NCBI GenBank assembly: GCA_025800365.1
Contig: JAOXRT010000275.1
Span: 1-59,475, forward strand
DNA length: 59,475 nucleotides
Direction of reading: 5' to 3'
From: Cellvibrionaceae bacterium
GTDB lineage: Bacteria > Pseudomonadota > Gammaproteobacteria > Pseudomonadales > Cellvibrionaceae
This document shows, piece after piece, positions 11,990-21,472 of this stretch (position 1 is the stretch's first letter; the number at the start of each line of letters is the position of its first letter). The position numbers and the translations under genes were made by a program. The notes beneath the pieces are model-generated. The model was given only the letters and a program-made list of their open reading frames with translations, ran no database searches and had not been told where the DNA came from.

Positions 11990-12532
11990 GTAAAACCCTT
12001 ATTGAGAGGGAGAGTGTCATTAGATCAAGGCTGCAGATCGGAGCATTGAAAGCAATCTATGTGGTATCGCTTCCGAGCCCTGCATCGGCCCAAAAGGGCG
12101 TGATTATATCAGCTATCCTGAGCTTGGCGATCCTGTCTTGACGACAAATTCTGTGACCATCTATCTGTTCTATATATCGATTCTCTATACATAAACTATC
12201 GCCCCAACAGGGTGGCTATAACTTGAGCGTTAAAGTGGTGCATCGGCGTGCCTCACAAAGGGGCGTTTGCGCACTAAACGATCAAAAATGGAGCGCGTTT
12301 ATCTTGGGTGGGCGAATTTTATGCAAATCCATTGAGTTTATGAGGGATTCTGCAAGGCCGCGCACCATCAGGGGGCTGGCGATTTTCTGTATTTTCGGAT
12401 AAGCGTATTTTGTAAGAAGTGAAAATAATTACTAAACCTTTAGTGTGAGTTGGTCGATGTAATAACTGTCGCGTAAGCATTCATTCGCGCTGCGATGGCC
12501 AGATAACGTAAAGACATAACGAGAATTTACAC
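11990..12532. other. 543-bp divergent intergenic region
   Basis: Holds the promoters of rnb (leftward) and the chemoreceptor (rightward). I see no convincing ORF, RNA gene or long repeat. There is one short GCCC-AAAA-GGGC hairpin near 12090 and a weak sigma-28-like site listed separately at 12433. Confidence 0.5.
12433..12460 (+). promoter_or_regulatory. Weak sigma-28 (FliA)-like promoter for the chemoreceptor gene
   Basis: TAAA at 12433-12436, 16-nt spacer, then GTCGATGT at 12453-12460, compared with TAAA-N15-GCCGATAA. Five of eight -10 positions match and the spacer is one longer than ideal. It lies 73 bp upstream of the chemoreceptor ATG. Weak; weight comes mainly from the function of the gene and the much better site before the second chemoreceptor. 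Confidence 0.3.
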
Positions 12533-14875
12533 ATGAAAGTTAGAACTAGGGTCTCTTTGTTTGCATTAGCCCTATCATTGATACCGCTTTTAGCTGTAAC
12601 GGTGGTACTGGGTTGGTTTTCATATTCATCTGCGCAGGAAGCGTTAAATAAACAGTTGGAAAGTAAGTTGGTTTCGCGCCGAGAAGCGAAAAAGACCGAG
12701 TTGGAGTCGTATTTCCAAACCGTTAATGATCAGCTATTGAGCCAGGCACAAAGCAATATGCTGGTTTCTGCCGCGATTGACTTCAATGAAGCTTTTGCCC
12801 AGCAGAGCTTTGCAGGCCCGGATGCCGTCGAGAGCTTTGGTAGCGACGCTGAGCGGTCTTTGGATGACTACTATCAAAATGACTATGCCAACCGTTATAA
12901 GGAAAAGAACACAGGCAAGTCAGTGGACGTTGATAGCATCGTCAGTTCACTGGGTGAGCGCGCGAAATGGTTTCAATACTATTACATCAGTGATAATGAA
13001 GAAGCCTTGGGCGAAAAAGACAATATGTTGAGCTCTTCACTGGGCGGTAGTTACGACGAGGTGCATGAGCTCTATCATCCGGCTATTCAGGCTTTTCTTA
13101 AGCGTTTCGGCTTTTACGATATCTTTATTATCGACCCTGAGACTGGCGATGTAGTCTACTCGGTATACAAGGAACTGGATTACGCGACTAACCTAGATTC
13201 TGGGCCGTATCGTAACTCTGGTTTGGCACAAGCTTACAGGGCAGCAAAAGCCTTGGGGGATAGCCGAGAAGTGGCTGTAGTGGATTTCAAACCCTATTTG
13301 CCTAGCTATAACGATAATGCGGCTTTCGCGGCAACACCCATTTTGGATATTGACGGCAATCAGCAAGGCATCTTGGTTTATCAGATGGCCCTAGACCGCA
13401 TTAATCAGTTGATGACTCTAAATCAAGACTGGCAGTCTCAAGGCTATGGTAAAACCGCTGAGCTTTATCTGGTCGGTGATGATCAGCATATGCGCTCAGA
13501 TAGCCGGGTATTTGTAGAAAGCCCCAATGCCTTTAAGCAGTGGGGCTATAACAGCAGCTTTGGCCAATCAGCGACAGATACTGTATTGGCGAAAGGCACT
13601 ACGATTGCCGCGGTCCCAGTAAACACTCCAGCTGGTAAAGCCATCGCGGCTGGCCGCACTGGTGTATCCCATTATGAAAATTACATGGGCGAGAAGGTGA
13701 TTGGGGCCTATACACCATTAAATATTAATGGTTTGAAGTGGGGCATTGTCGCTGAAATTTATCAAGATGAAGCATTTCAGGCGGTTGAGTCGCTAGGTGA
13801 ATTGATCGCGCTGTATGGTGGAATTACTTTCGTTGCGGTATTAATCGTAGCTATTGCCGTAGGTTTATGGTTTGCCCATGGTTTATCGCGGCCCATTTCC
13901 AGGCTTAGCGAGACGGTTGCTGAGATTTCGGCGAATAACGATCTTACATTGTCTATCTCTGAAGCTGGCGATGAAGAGGTCTCCCAAGCGGCCAGTAGTG
14001 TAAATGCGTTAATCCGTAGGCTGAGAGATAACTTTCTGCAAATCAGTTCTTCTTCGGGACAGCTGGCGCAGAGTGCGGATGGTATGTCTGAATTGATGAA
14101 TACCAACCTACAAGAAATCGATGCACAAAACCGAGAGTGTATGAAGGTCGCGCAATCGGCCACTCAGCTAGAGCAGGCCGCTCACGAAGTGGCGCGCAAT
14201 GCCAGTGAAACTGCCGTACAAACTCGTGAGGCTAATACGATATCTGGCCGCTTGGCGGATATGGTTGAAAGATCAGTGGCTTCTACCCAGGCGGTCGCAG
14301 GTGAAATTGGTAGTGCGAATGAGGCCATGGAAACCTTGGCTGAGCGTACCAGCGATATTGGCTCGGTCTTGGATGTGATCCAAGAGATCGCTGAGCAGAC
14401 CAATTTGTTGGCATTAAACGCGGCGATCGAAGCGGCTAGGGCGGGTGAGCAAGGGCGCGGTTTTGCGGTGGTTGCTGATGAGGTGCGTAACTTAGCGCGT
14501 CGTACTCAAGATGCCACCGGCGAGATTTCATCCATGATTGAAGGTTTGCAGTCGGATTCTGGTGTCGCAGTAAGTGCCATGCGAACTGGCCTTGAGAAGG
14601 TTAAATCGAACGTGGCCGAGGCTGAATCTTCCAAGGAAGCTTTAGCTGAAACAATGGATATCGTTCGTAAGATTTCCTTAATGAATGAGCAGGTTGCTAC
14701 TGCGGCTGAAGAGCAGAGCGAAGTAATCAAAGAAATCACCGGCAGCACACAGGATCTGAGTCATCTGTCAGATCGCAGTACTGAGCGCAGTCATGAGTTG
14801 GATAGCATTAGCTCGCAGCTTAGCGGGTTGGCCGGTAACCTGAAAACAATGGTGTCCGCCTACAAGGTTGGCTAG
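12533..14875 (+). CDS. Methyl-accepting chemotaxis protein with large dCache-type sensor
   Basis: A transmembrane chemoreceptor of 780 residues. TM1 is at ~7-29, an extensive periplasmic region (~30-420) has the look of a double Cache sensor ([18 protein letters not shown]-like strand [20 protein letters not shown] and later [20 protein letters not shown]), TM2 at ~424-447, HAMP to ~500. The cytoplasmic signalling domain contains the canonical hairpin tip [20 protein letters not shown] near 616-636. The [17 protein letters not shown] pattern is shared with receptors sensing amino acids or other small molecules; the ligand cannot be read from sequence. No pentapeptide CheR tether is evident at the C-terminus. 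Followed by a rho-independent terminator. Stand-alone gene. Confidence 0.95.
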   Translation: MKVRTRVSLFALALSLIPLLAVTVVLGWFSYSSAQEALNKQLESKLVSRREAKKTELESYFQTVNDQLLSQAQSNMLVSAAIDFNEAFAQQSFAGPDAVESFGSDAERSLDDYYQNDYANRYKEKNTGKSVDVDSIVSSLGERAKWFQYYYISDNEEALGEKDNMLSSSLGGSYDEVHELYHPAIQAFLKRFGFYDIFIIDPETGDVVYSVYKELDYATNLDSGPYRNSGLAQAYRAAKALGDSREVAVVDFKPYLPSYNDNAAFAATPILDIDGNQQGILVYQMALDRINQLMTLNQDWQSQGYGKTAELYLVGDDQHMRSDSRVFVESPNAFKQWGYNSSFGQSATDTVLAKGTTIAAVPVNTPAGKAIAAGRTGVSHYENYMGEKVIGAYTPLNINGLKWGIVAEIYQDEAFQAVESLGELIALYGGITFVAVLIVAIAVGLWFAHGLSRPISRLSETVAEISANNDLTLSISEAGDEEVSQAASSVNALIRRLRDNFLQISSSSGQLAQSADGMSELMNTNLQEIDAQNRECMKVAQSATQLEQAAHEVARNASETAVQTREANTISGRLADMVERSVASTQAVAGEIGSANEAMETLAERTSDIGSVLDVIQEIAEQTNLLALNAAIEAARAGEQGRGFAVVADEVRNLARRTQDATGEISSMIEGLQSDSGVAVSAMRTGLEKVKSNVAEAESSKEALAETMDIVRKISLMNEQVATAAEEQSEVIKEITGSTQDLSHLSDRSTERSHELDSISSQLSGLAGNLKTMVSAYKVG

Positions 14876-14905
14876 CAAGATTTAGCTCAATCTATTGTTT
14901 ATTCT

Positions 14906-14936
14906 AAGCCCGAACTTGTTTCGGGCTTTCTTTTTT
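14906..14936 (+). terminator. Rho-independent terminator of the chemoreceptor gene
   Basis: Stem AAGCCCGAA / TTCGGGCTT (14906-14914 and 14920-14928), loop of five, followed by TCTTTTTT. 31 bp after the stop codon. Confidence 0.9.
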
Positions 14937-15137
14937 ACAGCACTTTAAAACTTCCCTTGCTAGTTTGTCTTTAGGCATATAGTGGACTTTGTGTCGCTCT
15001 GACCGTAATGTTTTATATGCTTAGATAAAATTATCATCAATAGTGATGGCGTATTCTCAATCGCGCTCTTATATACTGCGGCTCTACTAGCGAGCCAGCT
15101 GCGCTATTACTTCCATAAAAACAATAATGGCTTAATT

Positions 15138-16367
15138 ATGACCTTTAGTTTAATTCCCCCCGATGCACACTTTGCGGTTGCAGCCGCCTTATTTGCCATA
15201 GCTTTGTTTGGCTTTTGGGCCGAGAAGCAAGCATGGGGTAGGGTGCTAACTGGGGCGGTATGGGTTTTACTGCTCGCCATACTGGCATCGAATGTAGGCC
15301 TGATACCGAAGTCGGCGGACTTCTATAATTTAGTTTTTAGCTATTTTGTGCCGGTTCTAATCCCTTTATTTTTGTTACGCGCCGATGTTAGAAAAATTAT
15401 TGCAGAGTCTGGCCGTGTGGGGGTGGCGTTTTTACTGGCGGCCTTGGGGAGTGCCTTGGGCGCTATCATTGCTGTTAGCTTTATAGACCTCGGAACAAAG
15501 GAAGCCGAGTTAGCAGGTATATTTACCGCAACCTATGTGGGTGGTTCAGTGAACTACGCTGCGCTGATTCAAGCGACCGGCTTTGATGATGCCAGCGTGA
15601 TCTCGGCGGCTACCGCTGTTGATAGTTTAATGAGTGCGGTATTTTTAGCGGTTATTGCCTTGATGCCGGCATCAAAATGGCTGATGGAACGTTTCGCTCA
15701 ACGTGATCATAGTGCAGTCGATGCCGCTCATGGGTCAGGAATTAATGATGATAGAGCGGAGCAACTTGCACAAAATGAAAATACTATTAGCGCTTTTTCT
15801 CTATGTGCGGCAATTGTTTTTAGTATCTCGGTGGTGGCGCTATCCGATGGCTTAATTGCGTTTTTACAACACAGCTTTGAAGGTAGTAATTTCAAGCCAC
15901 TGCGCTATATATTTATCACCGTATTCTCGGTGTTACCGGCGACATTCGCGCCCAAAACGATGCAATCCCTACGTGGGGGTGAAGAGGTCGGTTTGATTTT
16001 GGCCTTTGTGTTTTTCGCTGCTATATGTGCGGGCGCCGATGTCTTCGCCCTTATTGGCACGGCGCCTATTTTATTGCTGTTTGTGGTTGTGCTTTTATTG
16101 ATACACGGCTTGGTGGTATTTGGAGGGGCTTATCTAATTAACTGGCTATTGCGAATCCTATCGAAGAAATCGGATTCGGCACATCTGTCATTGCCTGAGC
16201 TCATTATTGCTTCTAATGCCGCAATACTGGGAGCAACTACCGCTCCAGCGCTTGCGATGGCGAGGGGCTGGCCGGCCTTGGTGACACCGGGAATTTTAGT
16301 AGGTGTGGCAGGTTATATTATCGGCACGCCCCTTGGCATTTTAGTGGTAAGCCTGTTGGCCAAATAA
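15138..16367 (+). CDS. DUF819 family integral membrane protein
   Basis: A 409-residue protein with ten or more hydrophobic helices, resembling the DUF819 (YjcL-like) family. Characteristic parts are the FLLRADVRKI segment, ATYVGGSVNYAAL and SAATAVDSLMSAVF in the first half, and ASNAAILGATTAPALA followed by GWPALVTPGILVGVAGYIIG in the second. A hydrophilic loop at ~185-215 divides the halves. Function of the family is not established; transport of an organic anion is only a guess. No Shine-Dalgarno is obvious. Monocistronic between the chemoreceptor terminator and a bidirectional terminator. Confidence 0.85.
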   Translation: MTFSLIPPDAHFAVAAALFAIALFGFWAEKQAWGRVLTGAVWVLLLAILASNVGLIPKSADFYNLVFSYFVPVLIPLFLLRADVRKIIAESGRVGVAFLLAALGSALGAIIAVSFIDLGTKEAELAGIFTATYVGGSVNYAALIQATGFDDASVISAATAVDSLMSAVFLAVIALMPASKWLMERFAQRDHSAVDAAHGSGINDDRAEQLAQNENTISAFSLCAAIVFSISVVALSDGLIAFLQHSFEGSNFKPLRYIFITVFSVLPATFAPKTMQSLRGGEEVGLILAFVFFAAICAGADVFALIGTAPILLLFVVVLLLIHGLVVFGGAYLINWLLRILSKKSDSAHLSLPELIIASNAAILGATTAPALAMARGWPALVTPGILVGVAGYIIGTPLGILVVSLLAK

Positions 16368-16431
16368 TCTCAACAGGAGATCTTCATTGATCAGCTGTAG
16401 CAGCAAAGCTTGCCTGAAATTTCTATGCCCA

Positions 16432-16467
16432 CAAAAAAAGCCCAGTTAAAGACTGGGCTTTTTTTGA
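16432..16467. terminator. Bidirectional rho-independent terminator
   Basis: AAGCCCAGT / ACTGGGCTT stem flanked by an A-run on the left and a T-run on the right. It serves the DUF819 gene from the left and the ferredoxin gene from the right; the two converge here. Confidence 0.9.
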
Positions 16468-16484
16468 TCAGTTAAAAACTGAAA

Positions 16485-16805
16485 TCAATATTGTGAAGCC
16501 GGTAGGTGTACTACCAAGCCATCCATTTCTTCAGTAACGACTAGCTGGCAGCTAAGGCGGCTATTGTCTTTCGGATCAACAACGGCTTCCAATAGATCTT
16601 GTTCGGCACTTTCAACAGCAGGCACTTTATCTTGCCATGCTTCGTCGACGTAGCAATGGCAGGTAGCACAGGCGCAGGCGCCACCGCATTCAGCCAAGAT
16701 ACCATCGATCATATTGTCGATAGCACCTTGCATGACATTACTACCAACCTCGACTTCGGCTTCAAACTGGTTGCCACTGGCATCGACATAGTTAATTAAA
16801 GGCAT
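16485..16805 (-). CDS. [2Fe-2S] ferredoxin, putidaredoxin/adrenodoxin type
   Basis: A 106-residue electron carrier. The cluster ligands are C40, C46, C49 (ECGGACACATCHC) and C86 (RLSCQL), the C-x5-C-x2-C...C spacing of vertebrate-type ferredoxins such as putidaredoxin and terpredoxin that feed class I cytochrome P450s. C44 and C51 are additional cysteines. It lies 88 bp downstream of the ferredoxin reductase on the same strand and is presumably co-transcribed. The isc-cluster ferredoxin is a related alternative, but no isc genes are here; pairing with a putidaredoxin-reductase-like protein favours a monooxygenase role. Confidence 0.9.
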   Translation of the reverse strand: MPLINYVDASGNQFEAEVEVGSNVMQGAIDNMIDGILAECGGACACATCHCYVDEAWQDKVPAVESAEQDLLEAVVDPKDNSRLSCQLVVTEEMDGLVVHLPASQY

Positions 16806-16893
16806 GGTTTTCCTCTTTTCCTTTGGCTAATCACTTTCTCTTGTTTGCTCCGTTTATACTGAAGTTTTATACGGAGCTTTATTTGGCTGTAGC

Positions 16894-18120
16894 CTAAGCC
16901 AACAGCGATTTTAAATCAAAATCTGTATCGCAAACGTGTCCAGGACTCGGATTTATGCCCTTGGCGAGTAATTGCTTGGCTTGCATAAACTCTTTGGCTT
17001 GGTTGATGCAGTCAACGGCTAATAATTGTTCACCTTTAAAATACCAAACACTAAAGGCACGGCTATTATTGTCTCCCCGTACCAGCACCTGATCATAACC
17101 CATATTAAAGCCGGCAATTTGCAGTTTAATGTCGTATTGATCTGACCAAAACCAAGGGTGCGTGTGATTGTCGATTTGCTTACCGCAGATGCTGGCTGCA
17201 GCGGTTTTTGCTTGCTCAGTAGCGTTAGGTACGCTTTCGAGTCGCACCCGGCTACCAATCAGTTTATGAGGGTAGGAGCTGCAATCACCGGCGGCGACGA
17301 TATCTGGATCGCTGGTTTGCGCGTAGGCGTCTACGGCAATGCCATTGTCGATCGTAAGGCCTGCTGCTTCAGCAAGCTCAATATTGGGTACGATACCTGC
17401 GCCAATAATCACTACATCGGCAGCAATAGTTTCGCCACTGCTACAAAGCACAGATTCAACTTTACCCTCACCCTGAATAGCATCCACACCCATTGAGGTA
17501 AGAATCTTTACGCCAGCCTCTGTGTGGATGTTCTGGTAAAACTCTGAAATAACGGGGGCGGTGACTCGCTGTAAAATTCGCTCCATCATTTCTAAAACAG
17601 TAACTTCCACGCCAAGCTTATTGAGCGCCGCTGCCGTTTCTAGGCCAATATAACCGCCTCCAATAATGACGACCTTGGCGGGCTTTTGGCTTTTGTCTAA
17701 ATGTGCACGAATGCCTTCGATATCGGCGACCGTGCGCAGATAATGTACACCTGCAAGATCGACGCCCGGTAATGGAATCTGGCGCGGTCTTGAGCCGGTG
17801 CAAAGTGCGAGCTTCTCGTAGCTAAGGGTTTCGCCATTATCTAGGGTAACGCTTTTGTTTTCGCGATCAATGCTATCGACGCGTTGCCCCAACATAAATT
17901 CGGCGTCAATTTTGTCGTAAGCCGCGAGTGGGCGAATCAATAATTGTTGTAGGGTTTTTTCGCCACTTAGAAATGTTTTTGATAGCGGTGGGCGGTGGTA
18001 GGGGGCATGCGGCTCATCGCCGATAATTATAATGCGACCTTGCCAGCCTTCTTGGCGCAAACTTGGCGCTAGCTGAGCAGCGGCGTGTGAGGCGCCGATG
18101 ATGATACAGTTGCCTTGCAT
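16894..18120 (-). CDS. FAD-dependent ferredoxin reductase (putidaredoxin/rubredoxin reductase-like)
   Basis: A 408-residue NADH-dependent flavoprotein that passes electrons to a ferredoxin. N-terminal FAD Rossmann segment CIIIGASHAAAQLAPSLR, then DEPHAPYHRPPLSK, TGSRPRQIPLPG, a second NAD-binding Rossmann fold KVVIIGGGYIGLETAAAL near residues 145-165, and AAGDCSSYPHKL with SVPNATEQAKTAAASICG for flavin binding. The C-terminal reductase domain contains FWSDQYDIKLQIAGF. All match putidaredoxin reductase-type enzymes. Its likely partner is the ferredoxin immediately downstream. No cytochrome P450 or hydroxylase gene lies in the window, so the terminal oxygenase must be elsewhere. Confidence 0.92.
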   Translation of the reverse strand: MQGNCIIIGASHAAAQLAPSLRQEGWQGRIIIIGDEPHAPYHRPPLSKTFLSGEKTLQQLLIRPLAAYDKIDAEFMLGQRVDSIDRENKSVTLDNGETLSYEKLALCTGSRPRQIPLPGVDLAGVHYLRTVADIEGIRAHLDKSQKPAKVVIIGGGYIGLETAAALNKLGVEVTVLEMMERILQRVTAPVISEFYQNIHTEAGVKILTSMGVDAIQGEGKVESVLCSSGETIAADVVIIGAGIVPNIELAEAAGLTIDNGIAVDAYAQTSDPDIVAAGDCSSYPHKLIGSRVRLESVPNATEQAKTAAASICGKQIDNHTHPWFWSDQYDIKLQIAGFNMGYDQVLVRGDNNSRAFSVWYFKGEQLLAVDCINQAKEFMQAKQLLAKGINPSPGHVCDTDFDLKSLLA

Positions 18121-18202
18121 AATGTCTCTCTATTATCCCACTGTTGTTTGACTTCAATCGCGCGAATGCGAAAAAGCGGTTTATTATAGGCCGTATAGAA
18201 CA

Positions 18203-18227
18203 GTGGCTACCATATTAGGGTAGCCAC
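18203..18227 (-). terminator. Stem-loop after the GlxA-type regulator
   Basis: Perfect 9-bp stem GTGGCTACC / GGTAGCCAC with a 7-nt loop, between the GlxA-type regulator stop and the ferredoxin reductase start. No strong T-run follows on the minus strand, so it may be an attenuating or stabilising hairpin rather than a full terminator. Confidence 0.5.
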
Positions 18228-18261
18228 ATCGCATTGGCAGTGACAATTTGCTGCAAATCTC

Positions 18262-19269
18262 TTAACCGTCGGTACCGGAACGCTGTTGATTATGGAAGCG
18301 CTGGCGGTAGGCTCGTGGAGTTAAACCGGTTTTTCGCTGGAACAGTCGGCTAAATGAACTCAGGTCTGTGTAGCCAACTTGCAGCATGACACTTTCGACC
18401 GGTAAGCCACTATTTTCCAACATGCGTTTAGCGGTATCGATGCGCAGGTTCTGCAAATAGCGATTGGGTGTTTCATCCAATACTTGTTTAAAGCGGCGAA
18501 TTAATGTGCGTGTGCTCACCGCTAATTCATCGGCTAACTGATTCAATGAAAAACGTTCTTTCATATTGCGTTGCAGCCAGGCTTGAGCTTTGCTGACCAG
18601 TGGATCGTTATGTTCTAGCTGATTCTCCAAGGTCAAGAATGCGGTTTGCTCAACTTCATTGGTGTTCAACAAGGTTGCTTTCGCGCATTGGTTGGCAATG
18701 CTCTTACCCATAAAGCGCTCAATCAGGCGCAGGGTCATTAGCTGCTCGGAGTTAGCGGCGGCACCTGTCATCACGCGTTGGTGCTCGACATACAGCTGGC
18801 GGATATTGAGCTCAATATTGGGGTAACGCTGGCGAAATTTCTTTTCTAGCCACCAACTGGTGGTAGCGATGCCACCATTAAGCAATCCCGTTTCCGCGAT
18901 GATAAAGCTGCTGGTGCAATGCCCCATAATGGTTTTGCCTTTGCCATGCTGCTGGCGAAGCCAATCTACCATTGGCGCCATTTGTTTGAGCTTGCGCCCA
19001 AAAGGCAATTCACCTTCGTAAAACAAGGAAGGTACCACAATGACTTGGCAGTCATCGGCGAGGCTTAAATCACCATCAACGTTAAAACTTAGGCCGCCGA
19101 CAGAAGCGACGCCTTGACCATCCATGGACAGCACCTTTGTGGCAAATTGCCCCTCGGTATCCCCATGTTGTTTGCGCCAGTAGGCGTTAGCGATGTGCAG
19201 GTTATCCTGCACCTTAGCGAGGCTTGAGGTGTAGCAGCCGTCGTAAGCAATCAGAGCAATATTTGGCAT
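18262..19269 (-). CDS. GlxA family AraC-type transcriptional regulator (DJ-1/PfpI + HTH)
   Basis: A 335-residue regulator. Residues ~1-190 form a DJ-1/PfpI-like sensor with a cysteine at the usual nucleophile elbow (MGHCTSSF, C118). Residues ~225-330 form the AraC double helix-turn-helix (FSLNQLADELAVSTRTLIRR and SVMLQVGYTDLSSFSRLFQR). Members include CdhR, ArgR and GbdR-like regulators of amine catabolism, but the ligand here is unknown. It starts 15 bp after the TetR stop, so the two regulators are probably one transcript. Its neighbours suggest control of the adjacent redox or acyl-CoA genes. Confidence 0.9.
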   Translation of the reverse strand: MPNIALIAYDGCYTSSLAKVQDNLHIANAYWRKQHGDTEGQFATKVLSMDGQGVASVGGLSFNVDGDLSLADDCQVIVVPSLFYEGELPFGRKLKQMAPMVDWLRQQHGKGKTIMGHCTSSFIIAETGLLNGGIATTSWWLEKKFRQRYPNIELNIRQLYVEHQRVMTGAAANSEQLMTLRLIERFMGKSIANQCAKATLLNTNEVEQTAFLTLENQLEHNDPLVSKAQAWLQRNMKERFSLNQLADELAVSTRTLIRRFKQVLDETPNRYLQNLRIDTAKRMLENSGLPVESVMLQVGYTDLSSFSRLFQRKTGLTPRAYRQRFHNQQRSGTDG

Positions 19270-19284
19270 GGCTATATCTGCTGT

Positions 19285-20061
19285 CTATTGGTTATTTTTG
19301 CCAGAGTGGTCATTGTAACCAGTCTGATCGTGAGTTTGTTGGTCATTATCGGCCAGTAACTTGTCCATCAAGGACACTAAAAAGTTCGCATAGTCGTCAG
19401 TACTGGTTTCGTTTTGCTTGTACTTCCAGGATTTCAAATACCAGTCTTGAATTAAGGCCAGAAGGGCGGAAGCGGTGAGCTCGCTATTGGAACAATGCAT
19501 CTCTCCAGCGGCGACGCCTTCTTCGATCAGCTCTTTAAGCTTGGCGGTATCGATGAGGTCAAATTGCTTGGCTTGATCCCTTTGCTGGCGAGCCATGGAC
19601 TTGGATTCCATATACACAAAGCGATACCAGGGACGAAACAGACTACCCATATAAATATAGATTCGCAGCCTTGTGGCTAGGCGCTGTCTTGGGCTGCCGC
19701 TTTCTAAATTTAGGGAGTAAGCCAGTGGTGCCAGGCGTTGGCTTAGAAAATCGTTGACCATCTGGGCCAGCATATCTTTGCTACGGATATAGTTGTATAA
19801 GCCGCCCATGCTGATGCCTGTACTTTGACTAAGGTCACGCAGGCTCATCGCGTCAAAGCCGCCTTTGCTAGCCAGTTCAAAAGTGGCATCAAAGATAATC
19901 TTCAGGTTTTTTACTGCGGCACTTTCACGCTTGACCTTAATATCTTCGCGGAAAGCTTCGAAAAACTCGCTGTATACCGATTCACGACAAACGGGTAGGC
20001 AGTGCTTAAAGCTTGCAAAGCACTGTTCTTGGGGCCAATTGGCCTGTTCGTCGTTCATCAT
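19285..20061 (-). CDS. TetR/AcrR family transcriptional regulator
   Basis: A 258-residue protein. The helix-turn-helix is at ~55-100 (KIIFDATFELASKGGFDAMS, then GISMGGLYNYIRSKDMLAQM), preceded by an unusually long ~50-residue N-terminal extension; no internal methionine offers a shorter start, and GGGGA lies at good distance before the paired ATGs. The C-terminal part is helical ligand-binding. It is divergent from the MDR oxidoreductase and acyl-CoA dehydrogenases, the usual arrangement for a repressor of a lipid or isoprenoid degradation operon, and a palindromic operator candidate lies between (20273). Confidence 0.9.
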   Translation of the reverse strand: MMNDEQANWPQEQCFASFKHCLPVCRESVYSEFFEAFREDIKVKRESAAVKNLKIIFDATFELASKGGFDAMSLRDLSQSTGISMGGLYNYIRSKDMLAQMVNDFLSQRLAPLAYSLNLESGSPRQRLATRLRIYIYMGSLFRPWYRFVYMESKSMARQQRDQAKQFDLIDTAKLKELIEEGVAAGEMHCSNSELTASALLALIQDWYLKSWKYKQNETSTDDYANFLVSLMDKLLADNDQQTHDQTGYNDHSGKNNQ

Positions 20062-20114
20062 CTTGCTTCCCCATTGTCTGGTTTTGGCTACGGATGCTTA
20101 GTGCTCTCTCTAGT

Positions 20115-20155
20115 TCTATGCCGTTTTGGGTGGTGCAATGTGGCTCTAGGCCGTT
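20115..20155. promoter_or_regulatory. Direct repeat pair upstream of the TetR-GlxA operon
   Basis: TCTATGCCGTT (20115-20125) and TCTAGGCCGTT (20145-20155) differ at one position and are exactly 30 bp apart, close to three helical turns. They lie 54-94 bp upstream of the TetR start. Direct repeats are the usual target layout of AraC-type proteins, so binding by the GlxA-type regulator is possible; this is inference. Confidence 0.35.
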
Positions 20156-20272
20156 CTAGTCAATACTAAGCAGCAAGGACTGTGCAAAAGGGACAAATTC
20201 TGCGCTGAGTGCGCCGAAACTTGACCAAAGCTTTCACAGGCCTTGACGAATGTCCCGCTATCTAGGATAAAT

Positions 20273-20286
20273 AGCGAACGCTCGCT
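20273..20286. promoter_or_regulatory. Palindromic TetR-type operator candidate
   Basis: AGCGAACGCTCGCT is a 14-bp palindrome with a single mismatched pair, in the 334-bp region between the divergent TetR gene and the MDR oxidoreductase. Size and GC-rich core resemble TetR-family operators in fatty-acid operons. No other ORF or RNA is visible in this intergenic stretch (20062-20395). Confidence 0.5.
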
Positions 20287-20395
20287 CTTTTTTAAAGAAC
20301 CATAACGAATTTGTTTCAGTCTCGCAACGATATTTACGCTTTGATGATGACTGCAACGGCGAGATTTTTGTCAATTCACACTATGAGGCTCCGCT

Positions 20396-21415
20396 ATGAC
20401 TGCGCCAATGAACACCGCGATAACCCTTAAGCAACGCCCCAATGGCGAAGTCCGTGACGAGGATTTTGAAATTAAGCAAAGTCCAATGCGCGAATTACAG
20501 GATGGCGAATTTCTTATAGAAAACAAATACTTATCGCTAGACCCTTATATGCGCCCGCGTCTCAATGACATGAAGGGCTATATGGACCCCGTTGAAATTG
20601 GTGCTGTGATCGTGGGCGAAGCGGTTGGCGAAGTAATCGCCAGTAAAACGGATGCCTATCAGGTTGGGGATGTCGTGACGGCCTATACCGGCTGGCAGAC
20701 CCACTATATTGCCAAGGGCGATGAGCCAATGATCTACAAGGTAGATGCCAAAGGCTTGCCATTATCTGTATTTTTGGGCGCGGCAGGCATGCCAGGGCGC
20801 ACGGGTTACTTCGGCTTGACTGAAGTGGGCAAGCCGCAAGCGGGCGAAACGATTGTGGTCTCTGCGGCATCGGGTGCTGTAGGTTCATTGGTTGGCCAGG
20901 TTGCCAAGTCTATGGGCTTACGTGTCGTTGGCGTGGCCGGTGGCGATGAGAAGTGCGGTTATGTCACTGAAGAACTAGGGTTTGATGCCTGTGTAGATTA
21001 TAAAGCTGGCGATCTAGATGCTGATCTAGCGGCGGCCTGTCCAAATGGCATTGATATCTATTTTGAGAATGTCGGCGGTGCGGTCACGCGCGCTGTATCC
21101 AGGTTGCTAAACAAAGGCTCTCGCGTACCAGTGTGTGGTTATGTATCGGCTTATAACGCCGAGGATATGGCTGCTGTTGAAACCCCATTCCATGTTTTTG
21201 GCGCAATGGAAGAGCCGCCTGAGCACCGCTTCTTTTTGGTGACCGAATGGCAAGAACAGCATGGTGAAGCGACGGCACTTCTAGCCAATAAAATTAAAGA
21301 TGGCGAGGTGAAATACCGCGAGTCCGTAGCCGAAGGTATCGAGAATGCTGTTGAGGCCTTCCGCGGTATGCTTAAAGGCAAAAATTTTGGTAAGCAAGTT
21401 GTAAAGCTAGGCTAA
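20396..21415 (+). CDS. NADP-dependent MDR oxidoreductase (CurA/leukotriene B4 dehydrogenase type)
   Basis: A 339-residue zinc-independent medium-chain reductase that reduces activated C=C bonds of enones or prostaglandin-like substrates. Typical motifs: YLSLDPYMRPRLND, GMPGRTGYFGLTEVGKPQ, the Rossmann motif VVSAASGAVGSLVGQVAK near 155-172, and YFENVGGAVTRAV. The characteristic DPYMR and lack of structural zinc cysteines identify this subfamily. First of three genes (with two acyl-CoA dehydrogenases) divergent from the TetR gene. GAGG precedes the ATG. The substrate is unknown; an unsaturated intermediate of the pathway served by the dehydrogenases is plausible. Confidence 0.92.
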   Translation: MTAPMNTAITLKQRPNGEVRDEDFEIKQSPMRELQDGEFLIENKYLSLDPYMRPRLNDMKGYMDPVEIGAVIVGEAVGEVIASKTDAYQVGDVVTAYTGWQTHYIAKGDEPMIYKVDAKGLPLSVFLGAAGMPGRTGYFGLTEVGKPQAGETIVVSAASGAVGSLVGQVAKSMGLRVVGVAGGDEKCGYVTEELGFDACVDYKAGDLDADLAAACPNGIDIYFENVGGAVTRAVSRLLNKGSRVPVCGYVSAYNAEDMAAVETPFHVFGAMEEPPEHRFFLVTEWQEQHGEATALLANKIKDGEVKYRESVAEGIENAVEAFRGMLKGKNFGKQVVKLG

Positions 21416-21472
21416 ATGCTGGCTTTACAGATTTTGAATATAAATACCTAGCAAAAGTAAATGGAGTAAATC

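Noticed and set aside
12777-14748. Frames on both strands inside the first chemoreceptor
   Set aside because: Shadows of a well-supported receptor gene; no family features.
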